DNA of 64,000 bases from Brienomyrus brachyistius (GCF_023856365.1 NC_064548.1:22182461-22246460), one strand, 5' to 3'. Numbered from the stretch's first letter, positions 12,801 through 24,260 are shown. Notes: a model not told the origin generated them from the letters alone. Program-made: numbers and translations.

Positions 12801-14936
12801 TATTATAAGACATAATTCACAATATCCCATGAATTAATCTATTTCCTTCCATAATACTGGCTTTGAGCAGACATTTCCTGTTCACCTAATCTGATGATAT
12901 CTGGACTAATAAGAAAACGTCCACCGCAGGATTTTGTGTTAACAATTTGTGTGTGTTGTTCCAGCTCATTAATGATGATCGCCGGCATCATTCTTCCTCT
13001 GATAACATTCACAGGGGGACCCCGAGGATCTACACGAAACCCTTATAGATCCAGTGACGTCCACATCACTTGACGTGAGGACCACATCTTGCACGAGGTG
13101 CATTGTGGAAAGACGCGATGCCGGCAAAAAAAAATGCACTTTGTCCACCAGTCCAAGAATGAATTCCGTGGAAGCCAATAGAAGTGGAGAACATGAAGGA
13201 TATGAAGGGACGTCTTGTCAATAGCAGGCACATTAAAACCTTTTGATCCCAGCATCCTTGTGCTTCTGCCTCCCTTTACACTCCGCCCACCCCAGCCCTG
13301 GAAGGAGTACTTTGCAAGGCACGCCGGCCAGGAAGCTGAGAGTGGAGGGAGATGCTCAGAAATTGTTACCCGTGAAGGGCTTTTCTCACTGACAGGACCA
13401 AGCACAGATGCTTCCACAGAAGTCCTCCACTCCCTCCCCCTCCGCTGTCAAAGGCCCCGTTTTGGTCTATCACACTTGCGACTCCCGTTCAGTCATGTCT
13501 TCATTACAGCGATTCTACCCTTGCAATTTTTTTTTTTCTTATTTCATAAATTAACATAAATCTTGTACTGAAAGTATATAAATACATTTCCGGTGTGCTG
13601 GGTTTCATCCTCACCAATATACTGATGTTGAGGAAGTGATGTCAACTTGAACTTACTCTCACAATTGCATCTGCTCTACTTGTTAAGTGACTCTGCGATT
13701 CATGGTAGCAGATGAATGGTCGCATGGATGGTTATGGACATGGGCAGAAATGTTTCTCGTTTTTGCTACATTCATTCCTGATGATTATTGTAGTGTATGA
13801 ACATCATCATACTCTAGGCACTTCAGTCAGATATATGCTATACAGCAGTACACTAATTATCAGTCCACAGTCAAACAGCTATAGTTTTTTAAACGGTATA
13901 TGGCTAAATTTGACCCCCCCCCCCCCCAGAAAATGGGTGCAACCATTTTTGGATTCTGGAAAATATTCGAGTCCAGCTTTACCAAGACTTCAATGAATAA
14001 TTAAAATGATTTTTTGTAAGCCTAAGAAATTTATTTTCCAGAAAATATATTTCTTAAAACATTGGATGATAATTGCTGCATTTGCATGAGTGAATTCAAG
14101 TCTATTTTCGTCTAATATTTGCTCACACACATCATATCCCAGGTTGATCTGAGAGCTCGTGTTATAGAGTAGAAAATTCAGGTGCCTTTCACAATACAAT
14201 AAGCCACGGAGGACAATCATAAGACTGAGCTGAATAGACATCCCAAGCCAGATGACTTATTGCATGCTTCTGTCTTTGTAGCCTGGCCCTGCAGCCTGTT
14301 TTGTGCAGACCTCAATGTTGCCTCCCTTTGTGCTTCCACCCCTCTGAGGTGTGATATGTCACACTTTTTCAGATGTTGCATTTGCTACTTTTACGTTTTG
14401 AATAACGTCGGTAAAATGTCATTGCCTGTTGTTTACTTTTCTTCATCAATATCACATGCAATTAATGGATGATTAAACAGTGCATGTTTTTGTAACTTTA
14501 TTCTTTTTTGTATTGAATCGGTATGCATTTCGTTCATGTTGATTTACGTTTGGATAACATCGTAGCATGTGAGTAGGCTGATTTATATACTTCTGTGAGT
14601 CATCTTCTGTGTCTTTGCTTGCTGACGCTTTGTAAAATGTCACCGAGAAACAGAAAGCCGCTACGTAAATAAAACATCATTTTGATTCGAGTCTCACAGA
14701 TTTGAAAAATTGTTTCGGTAGATGGGACTTTGATACCTTGCACAATTTAGGCATCGATAATAGATGCTTTATTTTATGTTTTTGTTTTGTTCAGATTATA
14801 CATGTAGTCAGTGCCTCAGATTTTTCTGTTCCATAGAAAAACATTCCTCGTGCTCCACATAATAAAAGCAATGTGTTTATTGAATAAAAATATGATATAA
14901 GCCTGTCAACTATCGCGCATCTGGCGTGGCACTCAG
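9871..14936. other. AT-rich stretch without a supported gene
   Basis: It contains a (TG)n-poly(G) tract (see separate entry), a poly(C) run of about 13 at 13915-13927, and a possible weak 3' SINE fragment at 11680-11780 (GGAATAGGCTCCAGGTCCC). The stretch 12345-12510 is open on both strands but shows no known domain or splice pattern. Confidence 0.45.
11004..11041 (+). repeat. (TG)n followed by poly(G)
   Basis: About 13 TG units run into ten or more G residues. The same composite, in inverse orientation, occurs at 24225-24260. Confidence 0.95.
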
Positions 14937-15175
14937 GCGGTCAGACACTCAGGCTCACGCAACAAATCATACGGCAAATATATATTATTCCATTATAAAC
15001 CTAAAATTAGCTACATAAAAAACATTGGGGTAGTTTTCAAACCCCCCGACTATTTACAAGGTAATAAAACTGTTACATACATGTAAATGAGTGTGCATGT
15101 GAGTGCAGACTTATCTCTCATTGAAAATCTTACTCCAGCCTGCTGACCAAAGTTGGCAACAATGGACATTTGAAG
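14937..15175 (+). repeat. Dispersed repeat, copy 2 of 2 in the window
   Basis: Same ordered words as 1795-1975 (CTCACGCAAC, TACGGCAAAT, CCATTATAAACC, AATTAGCTACAT, GTAGTTTTCAAACCC, TATTTACAAGGTAATAAAA, CATACATGTAAA), then continuing into CTTATCTCTCATTGAAAATC and GACCAAAGTTGGCAAC. This copy is longer than copy 1 in the middle. Class unknown. Confidence 0.75.
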
Positions 15176-16195
15176 ATGACTTCTAGAGATGAGGAAGAAC
15201 AATGATTTTGTATGATATTTCAAATATAAATGGTTTCTTTATATAGCACTGTAGTAATAACAAGATGTCCTAAGTCAACAACGAACACCGTTGCTCTGTT
15301 TAGTTTTTCAGCAAATACAGCAAAATGCTCTTTTGCTATGTACAAGGTTAATTTGATCATTTAATCCTGGTCAATAATCCCTGACCAGGGAGTGGATTGA
15401 TGAATACATGTTCAGGACACCTCTGGCTTTATTAACCTAAACATTACATCTAGGGTAAAGTTCTTCGGAAGGCTTAGTTAACTTGTCTGTGTTTCACCCT
15501 GTTACAGATGAGAAGAAAAAAAAAACCTGAAGTACCTCCTTCAAAGGTACAACAGCAGGGCCCAAGTAGCACTGGAAGAACAATCTGTTTGCACCATAGG
15601 CTTAAGAAGAACATTGATGGTTCCCAGGAAGAGAATAAAGAGCTGAGCTGTCCTCGCGCGTTTATGCTCTGAGGGTTTGCCCTAGTTAATCTGGGTGTTT
15701 CTACAGCCTCAGAATGGAAACATCTTCAGCAAAGAAGATACCTTAATGGCGCTTTATATCCTGCCAAACTTGGATGGGCCAGTGTTTCTATAGCTATTCC
15801 CAGGATATTTCATTATGTTCCGCATGCTCTGTTCTCTTTTGCCATCCTTCAGCAGATTTGCTTCCCTTTCGCCTCCATATGTAATTGTCCATCTGATTAA
15901 TCCATAAGTGTTGTTACATGCAGGAATTTTCTTATTAAACAATGGCTTTAATGTCAGTCATTTAAAAGGGAGAAGCATTTTGATTGTGAATTGAGGATTT
16001 ATATAGAAAACCAAGTAAACTTTTAGAATGTAGCACTATATATGTGATATATCAAAAATAAACAATTACAGAGTGATATATTTAATAACGTTTTGGCATC
16101 TCTGCCTACTATGTGCATTCCGCAAAATAGACAACCAGACAATGTGAACAGGCTTCCAAAACTTCTTCAATATGTTCTAGTGGATCGGATATGTG
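15176..16195. other. Unique non-coding stretch
   Basis: No gene seen. A short word near 15540 (AAAGGTACAACAGCAGGG) resembles a segment of the fish dispersed repeat found at 61970-62115, but it is too short to call. Confidence 0.4.
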
Positions 16196-17285
16196 CAGTG
16201 ATGCACCAATAAGGAAATTTCTGGCTCAAACCGATGTCTGATTAATTCGAAAACTGACACTGATTGATTAGGAGGTTCACCTTCAATAAGTTTAAAGACA
16301 CTCAATCCAAATAAAGTATTTATAAATGAATAAGCTATATTCCAAAAGATATGAAAAATATTTATTTTTTTGGTAAGAAAACAACTCTGGAACACAACAG
16401 TCCAAGAGCACTATATTTTATAATATCCATCCATCCATTTTCTAAACTGCTTATCCTACTGGGTCACGGGGGATCCGGAGCCTATCCTGGAAGCAATGTG
16501 CACAAGGCAGGGAACAACCCAGGATGGGGGACCAGCCCATCGCAGGGCACACTCACACACCATTCACTCTCACATGCATTCCTACGGACAATTTAGCAAG
16601 TCCAATTAGCCTCAGCATGTTTTTGGACTGTGGGGGGAAACCGGAGAAAACCCCACAACGACATGGGGAGAACATGCAAACTCCACACACATGTGACCCA
16701 GGCGGAGACTCGAACCCCGGTCCCAGAGGTGTGAGGCAACAGTGCTAACCACTGCACCACCATGCCACCCCATCTGCACCACCATGCCACCCCATATTCT
16801 GTAACATATACATCTTATATATTTATAGCATTAATAACAGAGAAGGGCTGATCATCAAATGTGATAAACTCAATTTTAAACGCAATTTTCTGAGTAATAT
16901 TTTTTGATTTCGCACTGTCTGCACCGATTTCTCTTTAGTTATCAGACACTTGCATTACCAACAAACCACCTTCTTTATTGGAACAGATTAGTATTTCTGA
17001 AACTATTCTTACTCTTCACCATCTCACCTTAAGGTCAGCGATCAAATTTGTTGTGTTAAAATGAATCCTCATGAAATTTTAGCAGAGCAATGTTTGCAAA
17101 ATGCCTATTTAATGTTGTTTTAGCTAACATTAAAATAATTCCTACAGCAGATGTTTTTCTAACTGTTTAGTACGCGGGTGTGCAAAGCAATATGAGTCAC
17201 CCTTTTAATGGGCATTATTAAGTAACAGCCGATTGTTGTTGTACCAGCTGATACCAATAGCTGACCAATACAATCAGTGCATCTG
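16196..17285. mobile_element. hAT-like relic interrupted by a SINE
   Basis: The left end reads CAGTGATGCACCAATAAGGA; the inverse of the right end reads CAGATGCACTGATTGTATTG. Subterminal words also pair (left CCGATGTCTGATTAATTC; right AGCCGATTG, GATACCAATAG). These ends are of the GATGCACCGAT type known from fish hAT elements. No convincing 8-bp target duplication remains and no transposase frame is visible. A SINE copy occupies 16426-16795. Confidence 0.55.
16426..16795 (-). repeat. tRNA-derived SINE-like element, near full length
   Basis: Read on the minus strand: an A-box match TGGTGCAGTGG (fits TRGYNNARNNG), a B-box-like GGGTTCGAGTC, then the body words GGAGTTTGCATGTTCTCCCC, CAGTCCAAAAACATGCTGAG, GCGATGGGCTGG, CCATCCTGGGTTGTTCCCTG, GGATAGGCTCCGGA, and a tail of ATGGATGGAT. 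The head carries a 22-bp direct duplication that includes the A box (16752-16793). It lies inside the hAT-like relic, so it inserted later. Confidence 0.85.
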
Positions 17286-19149
17286 TAGTTATGTCTGTTC
17301 CCAGTTCAAATCCCAAATTTCAACTTATGGCTTATGGTCATTTTAATGTGTGTCTATAGGGATACATTTCTTTGGAATGAGTAATATTTTTCAATACACA
17401 ATTAGAAGAATTTAATAGATTTTTTTATAAATATTTGCGGGACTAATGTGACATTGTATTCAGAGAATCAGAAAGTTACTTTTTTTTATTCCAGTGGCCT
17501 GTGACCCGGACCAGGACATGCAGTAAGGAGATGGACGGAAGGATGGATGGGAAAAATAAAGTATTCCTTACAAGCAGACCAAAACCAAGACAAAGCTCAT
17601 GCAAACAGTGACAGATTGAAAAAAAATTTAATCTTGCATTCATGAAATAATCAATGATTCTGACATGCCGACAAGCAGAGAGAAAATGCAGTGCAGAAAC
17701 ATTTTGGCAGGATAATGACCGTCTCTAATGGTATTCCACAGTGAGTTTGAAATGGGGAAAAAAATACATACATATTTAACAGCACCCTAATTTTAACACT
17801 GCACCACTCAACTCCTGAAAACTACACTTTGGAAGATTTTGAGATCAACTTCTGCATGGCACACGCTGCATTTGGCCTGTTAATTCGTTGGCCGCCAAAA
17901 AAAAACTAATCCTTTTAAAACACAAACTCTTAATATTTTATTATATAAAATACTTCATTGTCATTTCAGTTTTTGGGTAAGCTAATGATGATAGTCAGTG
18001 AATTTTGACTTTTACAAAACCTTTTTGAAAGCATTTCCAGCTAACAAACTTTTAGTGGGTAAACTTTTGACGCTTTGAATGTTAAAAACAGGCAAACGGT
18101 GATTCTCGACAGGTACTTTTCAATCACCAGAATGTATTGGGGCACTGGAACACTTGATTAACTCAGCAGGGTCAGGGATCTATATTGAGAAATTAGGACA
18201 GGATGTCTGGTCCTGATAGTTTCAGCTTAGTATAAAACGGGATGTACAACTTCTAAATGACACAGTGAGTTTGCCACTAACAGCACCACAATGCAATCTG
18301 GGATTCTATGAGTCCTCTGCCTGAGACGTGCATCGGTTTCCTGAAACACTCACATCATGTACAACTGTGGACACCGTGGTCCCAGCTCCAAAGGGAAAGG
18401 CTACTATCCAAGCTCAACCTGTAGACCAAGTGTAGGCTGCCTTCCAGTCTGGATCAGTGGTTAAAACCCTAGTTAAATATAAACCCAGAATGAAAGGTCG
18501 TAGGTTTGGTTTCAATGTTAGTAGGAGCCAAATCAGACACAGACACACAAGGTACTCCCACAGTTTATAGAGGCATGTCTATACAGTCCAAACCCAGACC
18601 TTCAACTTTTAACCTTATTGTCCCCAGAGGGAAAACCCTTACTAGAATGCTAGTGAGCCCTGACAGTACGCGGATTGATTGTAGGGAAAGTTCTGTTGGA
18701 CGTGCAACACGCCCCTCCCAAATCACCCTAGGTGGATGTACGGTGAATGATGCCTCTGGGAGAGAGCTGAGTTTTCAAACTGCGCTGCAGCAGAGCAGAA
18801 GTACACTGACGGTATGGGGGCTTCCTCTCAATGGTTGCTGAGATGGAATCTGCCTGTCTGTCCATCTGTTTTACATCCAATTGCTTATTCAGTAGAGAGT
18901 CATGGGAAAACTGCATGTCATGAAGTACAGGGCGGGTCAGCACGCCTTGGAAAGAATGTGGGAAAAAGAGTTAGCATCGGGCCAAGGTGTCTGAATTTTA
19001 GGTTTACTAGACGTGCATGATTCCTCTCCTGTTACTCGTGTAGGTGGTTAACAATGCATGATAGATCCTTCACCATTTGCACAAGTACAGGTACTTCAGA
19101 ATGCTTCCTTTTGCCTACTCTGTCATATTGTTCATGGTTTGGAGATTAC
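17286..19149. other. Unique non-coding stretch with a SINE 3' scrap
   Basis: At 17488-17552 a CAGTGGCCTGTGACCCGGACC word leads to GGATGGATGGG, likely a SINE 3' end. The remainder shows no supported gene. Confidence 0.4.
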
Positions 19150-19300
19150 AGTGCTGGAAGGGGGGGGGGGTTAGTACTATGCTGAAGGGTTTGCAAGCAT
19201 ATGGCTATTCGACTGAGGTCAGGGCTGGGGCTCAAACCAACAACCTCCAGATCATAGCCATAGAGACTTAGCCCACTGAGCCACTCACCACCCCTGGTAG
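19150..19300 (+). repeat. Dispersed repeat fragment
   Basis: Words such as GCTGAAGGGTTTGCA, GGGGCTCAAACCAACAACCT and TAGCCCACTGAGCCACTC follow the order of a widespread fish repeat whose other half appears at 23359-23540. Assignment is from pattern memory. Confidence 0.4.
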
Positions 19301-19645
19301 GGCTGCTTTTTGTCAGCTACCCGCACTCAGATGCATACAGTCAGGTAAAGCTTCAGGATTCAAGGCAGAGAGAAGCTGAGGTCCTTTGTGGCCACTGAAC
19401 ATGCTGGCATGACAGACAGCAATATCTGGTTAGACCCAGAATGAATTAAGCTGTATATTTTAGAAGCCAATCTTCTCGTGTAAGTAATATTGTCGATATT
19501 GTCTTTCCACTGGGTTTTTAAAAGCATAACCGTATTAGTGTAATATTCTCATTCATCTCTTCGTGTTGTCTGTTGAAATATACAGCTGGACATCGACATA
19601 ATAGCAGCGAAAGTGTATTTCTCTATTCTGGATTCTTCTTTCCAG

Positions 19646-19672
19646 TTGTAAAGCAGATCCATTCGGCTGACT
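19646..19672 (+). other. Possible 27-nt micro-exon
   Basis: A pyrimidine-rich acceptor (TGGATTCTTCTTTCCAG) is followed after 27 nt by GTAAGTAT. Of the three frames only one is open (VKQIHSAD). Chance pairing of splice signals is quite possible in 64 kb. Confidence 0.15.
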
Positions 19673-20535
19673 GTAAGTATAATTTAAAATGAGATTGTAT
19701 GACGATGTGTGTCCTTGTGAGCTGCATTCCACCCCTAGAAAAGCGTTGCGCGGTTACTCGGTGCGTCTCGGTGACTCCCAATGTGAGAAGGGTATCCGAG
19801 TTAATCACCATCCCTAAAACTCCTTTCAAAGTAGGTGTGCTCCTCATTGAAAAGTGAACCTATACCGTCACCCATCTTCCACAATCCCAAGTCATTTTTC
19901 TACATAAAGATGGGAAGGATGTGGTGGGTAGGATTAAGGAGCTCTGCCAATCACTGACTCCCCTTCACCTCTATTGATCTATGCAGTACTGATGTTTTGC
20001 CATATCTTTCTGCAACGCAAAGCACATCACGTTAAATTTGCTGTTTGTAATTACAACAATTTTCTTACAAACAACTCCTATATCTGTTATTTAATGTTGC
20101 AGAATGCAACAAAAAGGTTAAAGTAATATATTTCACAAAATAAGTACTGCCTATTGCTACAGAACCGTAAAAGTATTTGCTCGGATGATGCTCATTTTGA
20201 AGATGAAACCCCATCTCTTTTTCAAAAGAGCTATATTTTAAAAACAGCTGTGAAAATTCCTTTTAGCTGCAGGCTACTAAAAGGTTTAAAAGGAGCTCTT
20301 TGATTGGTCACAGTCACTACCTGATGACCCCCTGAAAGTCGAATGTACATATAAAAGAAAATTGTGTTGAAAAACTAGAGTTTGATCTTTGTGCAGTAAG
20401 AGGTTTACTTGAATAAAGTAACATTCGACTGTCGTAAGCAGTTTCCGAAGCCCTTGTATTAACCCAGTTTTGGAATTGCTGTCCAATTACAGCATATATG
20501 TCAGCTGTAAAGCCGGTTGTTTTTTTATTAGAATT

Positions 20536-20690
20536 AAATAAAAGGCTTGCGGGTCACAGTGGAGCCTGGAGCCTATCCCAGGCACCACAGGACACGAGGC
20601 TGGGATACACTCTGGATGGGATGCCCTTGCATCGCATGGAACGTACACACACAGTTCATGCACTGTAGGCAATTTTGAGACTCCAATTAA
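20536..20690 (-). repeat. SINE-like fragment
   Basis: Contains GTGGAGCCTGGAGCCTATCC, CACGAGGCTGGGATACACTC, GATGGGATGCCCTTGCATCG and a CAATTTTGAGACTCCAATTA word in the order expected of a minus-orientation copy. The head and the (CCAT)n tail are missing. Confidence 0.6.
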
Positions 20691-21091
20691 ATAAAATATA
20701 ACAGTGGCATACCAACCCCCTTTTTGAGATGAATCAAAACCTGGCTAATGTAGTAAAATATGAGGCTATATGAGGATGAAAAGTTGCCCACATGACGATT
20801 GTAGCATTCTGATTAGGAGGAGATGAAGACGGCCCATATTTATGATGCTTCCTCTCACCATTATACAGGGCAGCTTAATAAGCACCTTTAAAGGGGTGCT
20901 GGGAGTTACATTTGATGCTGAGGGACTAAATATATTAATATTTATTGGCTTAGCAGATACTGTTATTTATACAGTAGAGTGTGGAGGTTTTTACGGCTAT
21001 TTTGCTTAATGTTGCTCCAGCCGGGTGATTCCTGGGACGTGAACTACGTGGCCTGAATTCCAGGTCCCCAGACAATATGCTAACATCTGCC

Positions 21092-21970
21092 CCCACTGTG
21101 CCCCCCCCATAATGCCCCCACTATGCTCCCCACCATGCCCCCCTATAATGCCCCAATTATGCTCCCCACCATGCCCCCCCACTATGCCCCCACCATGCCC
21201 CCATCATGCCCCCACTATGCTTTCCACCATGCCCCTCCATAATGCCCCAACTATGCTCCCCACCATGCCCCCCCACTATGCCCCCACCGTGCCCCCATCA
21301 TGCCCCCACTATGCTTTCCACCATGCCCCCCCATAATGCCCCAACTATGCTCCCCACCATGCCCCCCCACTATGCCCCCACCATGCCCCCATCATGCCCC
21401 CACTATGCTTTCCACCATGCCCCCCCATAATGCCCCAACTATGCTCCCCACTATGCCCCCACCATGCCCCCACTATGCTTCCCACCATGCCCCCCATAAT
21501 GCCCCCACCGTGCCCCCCATAATGCCCCCACTATGCCCCCACCATGCCCCCCATCGTGCCCCCACTATGCTTCCCACCATGCCCCCATAACGCTCCCACC
21601 GTGTCCCCCATAATGCCCCCACCATGCCCCCCATAATGCCCCCACTATGCCCCCACCATGCCCCCCATCGTGCCCCCACTATGCTTCCCACCATGCCCCC
21701 ATAACGCTCCCACCGTGTCCCCCATAATGCCCCCACTATGCCCCCACCATGCCCCCACTATGCCCCCACCATGCCCCCCATCGTGCCCCCACTATGCTTC
21801 CCACCATGCCCCCATAACGCCCCCACCGTGCCCCCCATAATGCCCCCACTATGCCCCCACCGTGCCCGCCATAATGCCCCCACCATGCCCCCCATAGTGC
21901 CCCCACTATGCCCCCACCATGCCCCCCATCGTGCCCCCATTATGCTTCCCACCATGCCCTCCATCATGCA
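21092..21970. repeat. C-rich minisatellite with higher-order structure
   Basis: Built from short blocks of the form ATG(C)5-7 NN. From 21112 to about 21440 a 94-bp higher-order unit repeats about three times; from about 21540 a different unit of 113-114 bp takes over, marked by CATCGTGCCCCCACTATGC at 21552, 21666, 21779 and, after a longer interval, 21927. The G strand has very many runs of five or more G. Open frames on both strands are a by-product of the lack of stop codons. Confidence 0.97.
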
Positions 21971-22479
21971 TTTTTATTTTATCAATAATACTTAATAAAA
22001 ACATAATGCAGAAATCTTGCAAGTGGCAGCCTAGACTCTTGAATTGACTAAAATAGTCACCCTTTGAACAGTACATACACATAATTTTATCATTTTGAAT
22101 TTTATCTTTCTGCTGGATATTCTGTAGTCTTCCGGTTGAGGTGACCATCTTTCTGGTTAACATGAGTGCCAGCTGATGCTAGCTTATTAGCCGAGGTAGT
22201 ACATAGTAACAGACGTATGAAATAAGCTGTGCTGAAATATGACACTGTCGGGACTTCACACTGATATATGCTTATCTTGCATTTTCATACCAGCTCTAAA
22301 TCCTGACTTAGCATATGTACTGTAAGCACTCAGCTGCATAAATTCGTGCCAATAAAAACGACTGGTGCAGTGTGGCAAGAGGTTGCTGCCCACTGGACGG
22401 TTCTATGTCCTAGTCCTGCACAGTCTAATCATGAGGCTGTGTGGTTCTGAAAGTAAAGCTATAAACCACTTCCTATATA

Positions 22480-22560
22480 TAGTCCCTATTACAAATAGTA
22501 TCTATAGCAGGGCTATATATAGCCTCTATAACACATCGTCTCTATAAATGGGCTATATAC
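22480..22560 (+). repeat. Short direct repeat ladder (left flank)
   Basis: Words AGTATCTATAGCAGGGCTATA, TATAGCCTCTATAACA and TCTCTATAAATGGGCTATA recur at 20-35 bp spacing. The same words reappear at 23290-23357, on the far side of the inserted element and its minisatellite. Confidence 0.6.
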
Positions 22561-22566
22561 TGTACT

Positions 22567-22990
22567 GTGCTCACAGAAAGTCTTGGGATGCTTGCTTAAT
22601 TCTGTATTGGTTTCATAACAGAAGTCCATTGACAAGCAATGTTTAACATATTTACGCACATGGTTATTAATTACAATTGTAGTCACTGGTTCCCAAAGGG
22701 ATACTGAACAAAATATTTGGTGTTTCATATTATTGCAAAGGTGCTACTAATTAAAAAGCACTTAATGAGAGTATGTATCAATTAATTTTTTAACTGAGAA
22801 CAGCTCTTTTAGAATTATAATTTGGGCATCAATTTATTACTACTCAATATTAATGTTATACTTAAAACTACTGGTTGTTTATAATGTGATGCATAGCAAA
22901 TGAATAATGTAATGATTTTTATTACGAAACCAATTCATTTGCTAAAGTTTTACTGAAGTCAGCAAGCATACCAAGACTTTCTGTGAGCAC
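22567..22990. mobile_element. Inverted-repeat DNA element, copy 1 (424 bp)
   Basis: Left end GTGCTCACAGAAAGTCTTGG and right end CCAAGACTTTCTGTGAGCAC are inverse copies; subterminal GATGCTTGCT / AGCAAGCAT and TTGGTTTC / GAAACCAA also pair. The interior matches 54331-54872 (GTCCATTGACAAGCA, TTTAACATAT, GGATACTGAACA, ATTGCAAAGGTG). Non-autonomous. Confidence 0.85.
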
Positions 22991-23305
22991 TAGATAGCCT
23001 ACAAGCAGTCTCTGTCTCATTCTGTGAGCACTGGATAGTCTACAAGCAGTCTCTGTCTCATTCTGTGAGCACTGGATAGCCTACAAGCAGTCTCTGTGTC
23101 TTTCTGTGAGCACTGGATAGCCTACAAGCAGTCTATGTCTCTTTCTGTGAGCATTGGATATCCTACAAGCAGTCTCTGTCTCTTTCTGTGAGCACTGGAT
23201 AGCCTACAAGCAGTCTCTGTCTCTTTCTGTGAGCACTGGATAGCCTACAAGCAGTCTCTGTCTTTCTGTGAGCACTGGATAGCCTGCACACAGTCTCTAT
23301 AACAG
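22981..23305 (+). repeat. 41-bp minisatellite, 8 units
   Basis: CTGTGAGCAC starts at 22981, 23022, 23063, 23104, 23145, 23186, 23227 and 23266, a period of 41 bp with one 39-bp unit. The first unit is the terminal sequence of the inverted-repeat element plus its flank (GATAGCCTACAAGCAGTCTC). Confidence 0.95.
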
Positions 23306-23358
23306 GCCTATATATAGTCCCTAGATCATACTGTATGGTCTCTGTAACAGGGCTATAT

Positions 23359-23540
23359 AATAATAATTGACACTTTATTGATCCCCATGGAGAAATTCCC
23401 TTTACACCTCCTCCAATTTGCTCTGTGTAGGTGAGAGCTAGCAGCCACAAATCGCAGCAGCCAGGGAGGTGGGGGCTAAGGGTCCTGCTGAAGGACCTGC
23501 ATACATGCAGGGATAGGCTTTAACTGGTGACCTGTTAAAT
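23359..23540 (+). repeat. Dispersed repeat fragment
   Basis: Begins TAATAATTGACACTTTATTGATCCCC and continues with GGAGAAATTCCCTTTACACC, GTAGGTGAGAGCTAGCAGCC and GGTCCTGCTGAAGGACC, a word order known from widespread fish repeats. No coding capacity. Confidence 0.55.
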
Positions 23541-24222
23541 CTGTTGTATATATATCTCTATAATTTTATTCTGTATCTAGAATGCATCTTGTACTATATA
23601 CTTCAAAGAAATTACATTGCGCTTCTGACCAACATAAACCAAGTGTATTTAAATGCTGCTTATGAATGGTCTATGAATCCATTATTAAGATGCTGTTAAT
23701 GTAAAGCGTTACCTAAAGAATAAACCACATCATTAAATTTAATTGTTTGAGTTCATTATCAGAATTCAGCATGTATTGGAATTGAAAGGACATTTGCATT
23801 GCTGAAAATGCATTTCACATATTTAAATATATCACAGAATACTACAATACAGCCCCCAGAAGGTCGCGCCATGTTTTGTGGCATGTTGTATATTGCGTGA
23901 CACTGCCATGCTTGATGGACGTCTGCTGGACATAAATGAGGACACATTAGAGGAGTTTAGAAGACGTGATGCTTAACTGCATGTGCCGATGCCAACAAAG
24001 GAGTGTAAGCCGACATCAGCGCGGGCAGGGAGGGGTCAGCTGGCAGAAGAGCTGGATCGTCTGTCTGGAGCCTGGTAAGGAATTTAAATTGTGAGAGCAG
24101 AAAAATAACAGCCCTATTGCTTTTCATTTGAATAACTTAAAAGCCGTAAGTTGTTTTGTTTGAACAAAGATTGCACTTTTATTTGTATTTCGCGAACTGC
24201 AGACCCAAAATTTAATTAACAA

Positions 24223-24224
<2 letters not shown>
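23541..24224. other. Unique non-coding stretch
   Basis: AT-rich to 23850, then mixed composition. No supported gene or repeat. Confidence 0.45.
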
Positions 24225-24255
<31 letters not shown>

Positions 24256-24260
24256 ACACA
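24225..24260 (+). repeat. Poly(C) followed by (AC)n
   Basis: About 16 C residues run into about 10 CA units; on the minus strand this is (TG)n then poly(G). Confidence 0.95.

Noticed and set aside
15540..15575. Word AAAGGTACAACAGCAGGG resembling a dispersed fish repeat
   Set aside because: Too short and isolated to call.
21112..21995. Pro/His/Met-rich and Gly/Trp-rich open frames
   Set aside because: They arise from the C-rich minisatellite, which lacks stop codons; there is no independent evidence of coding.
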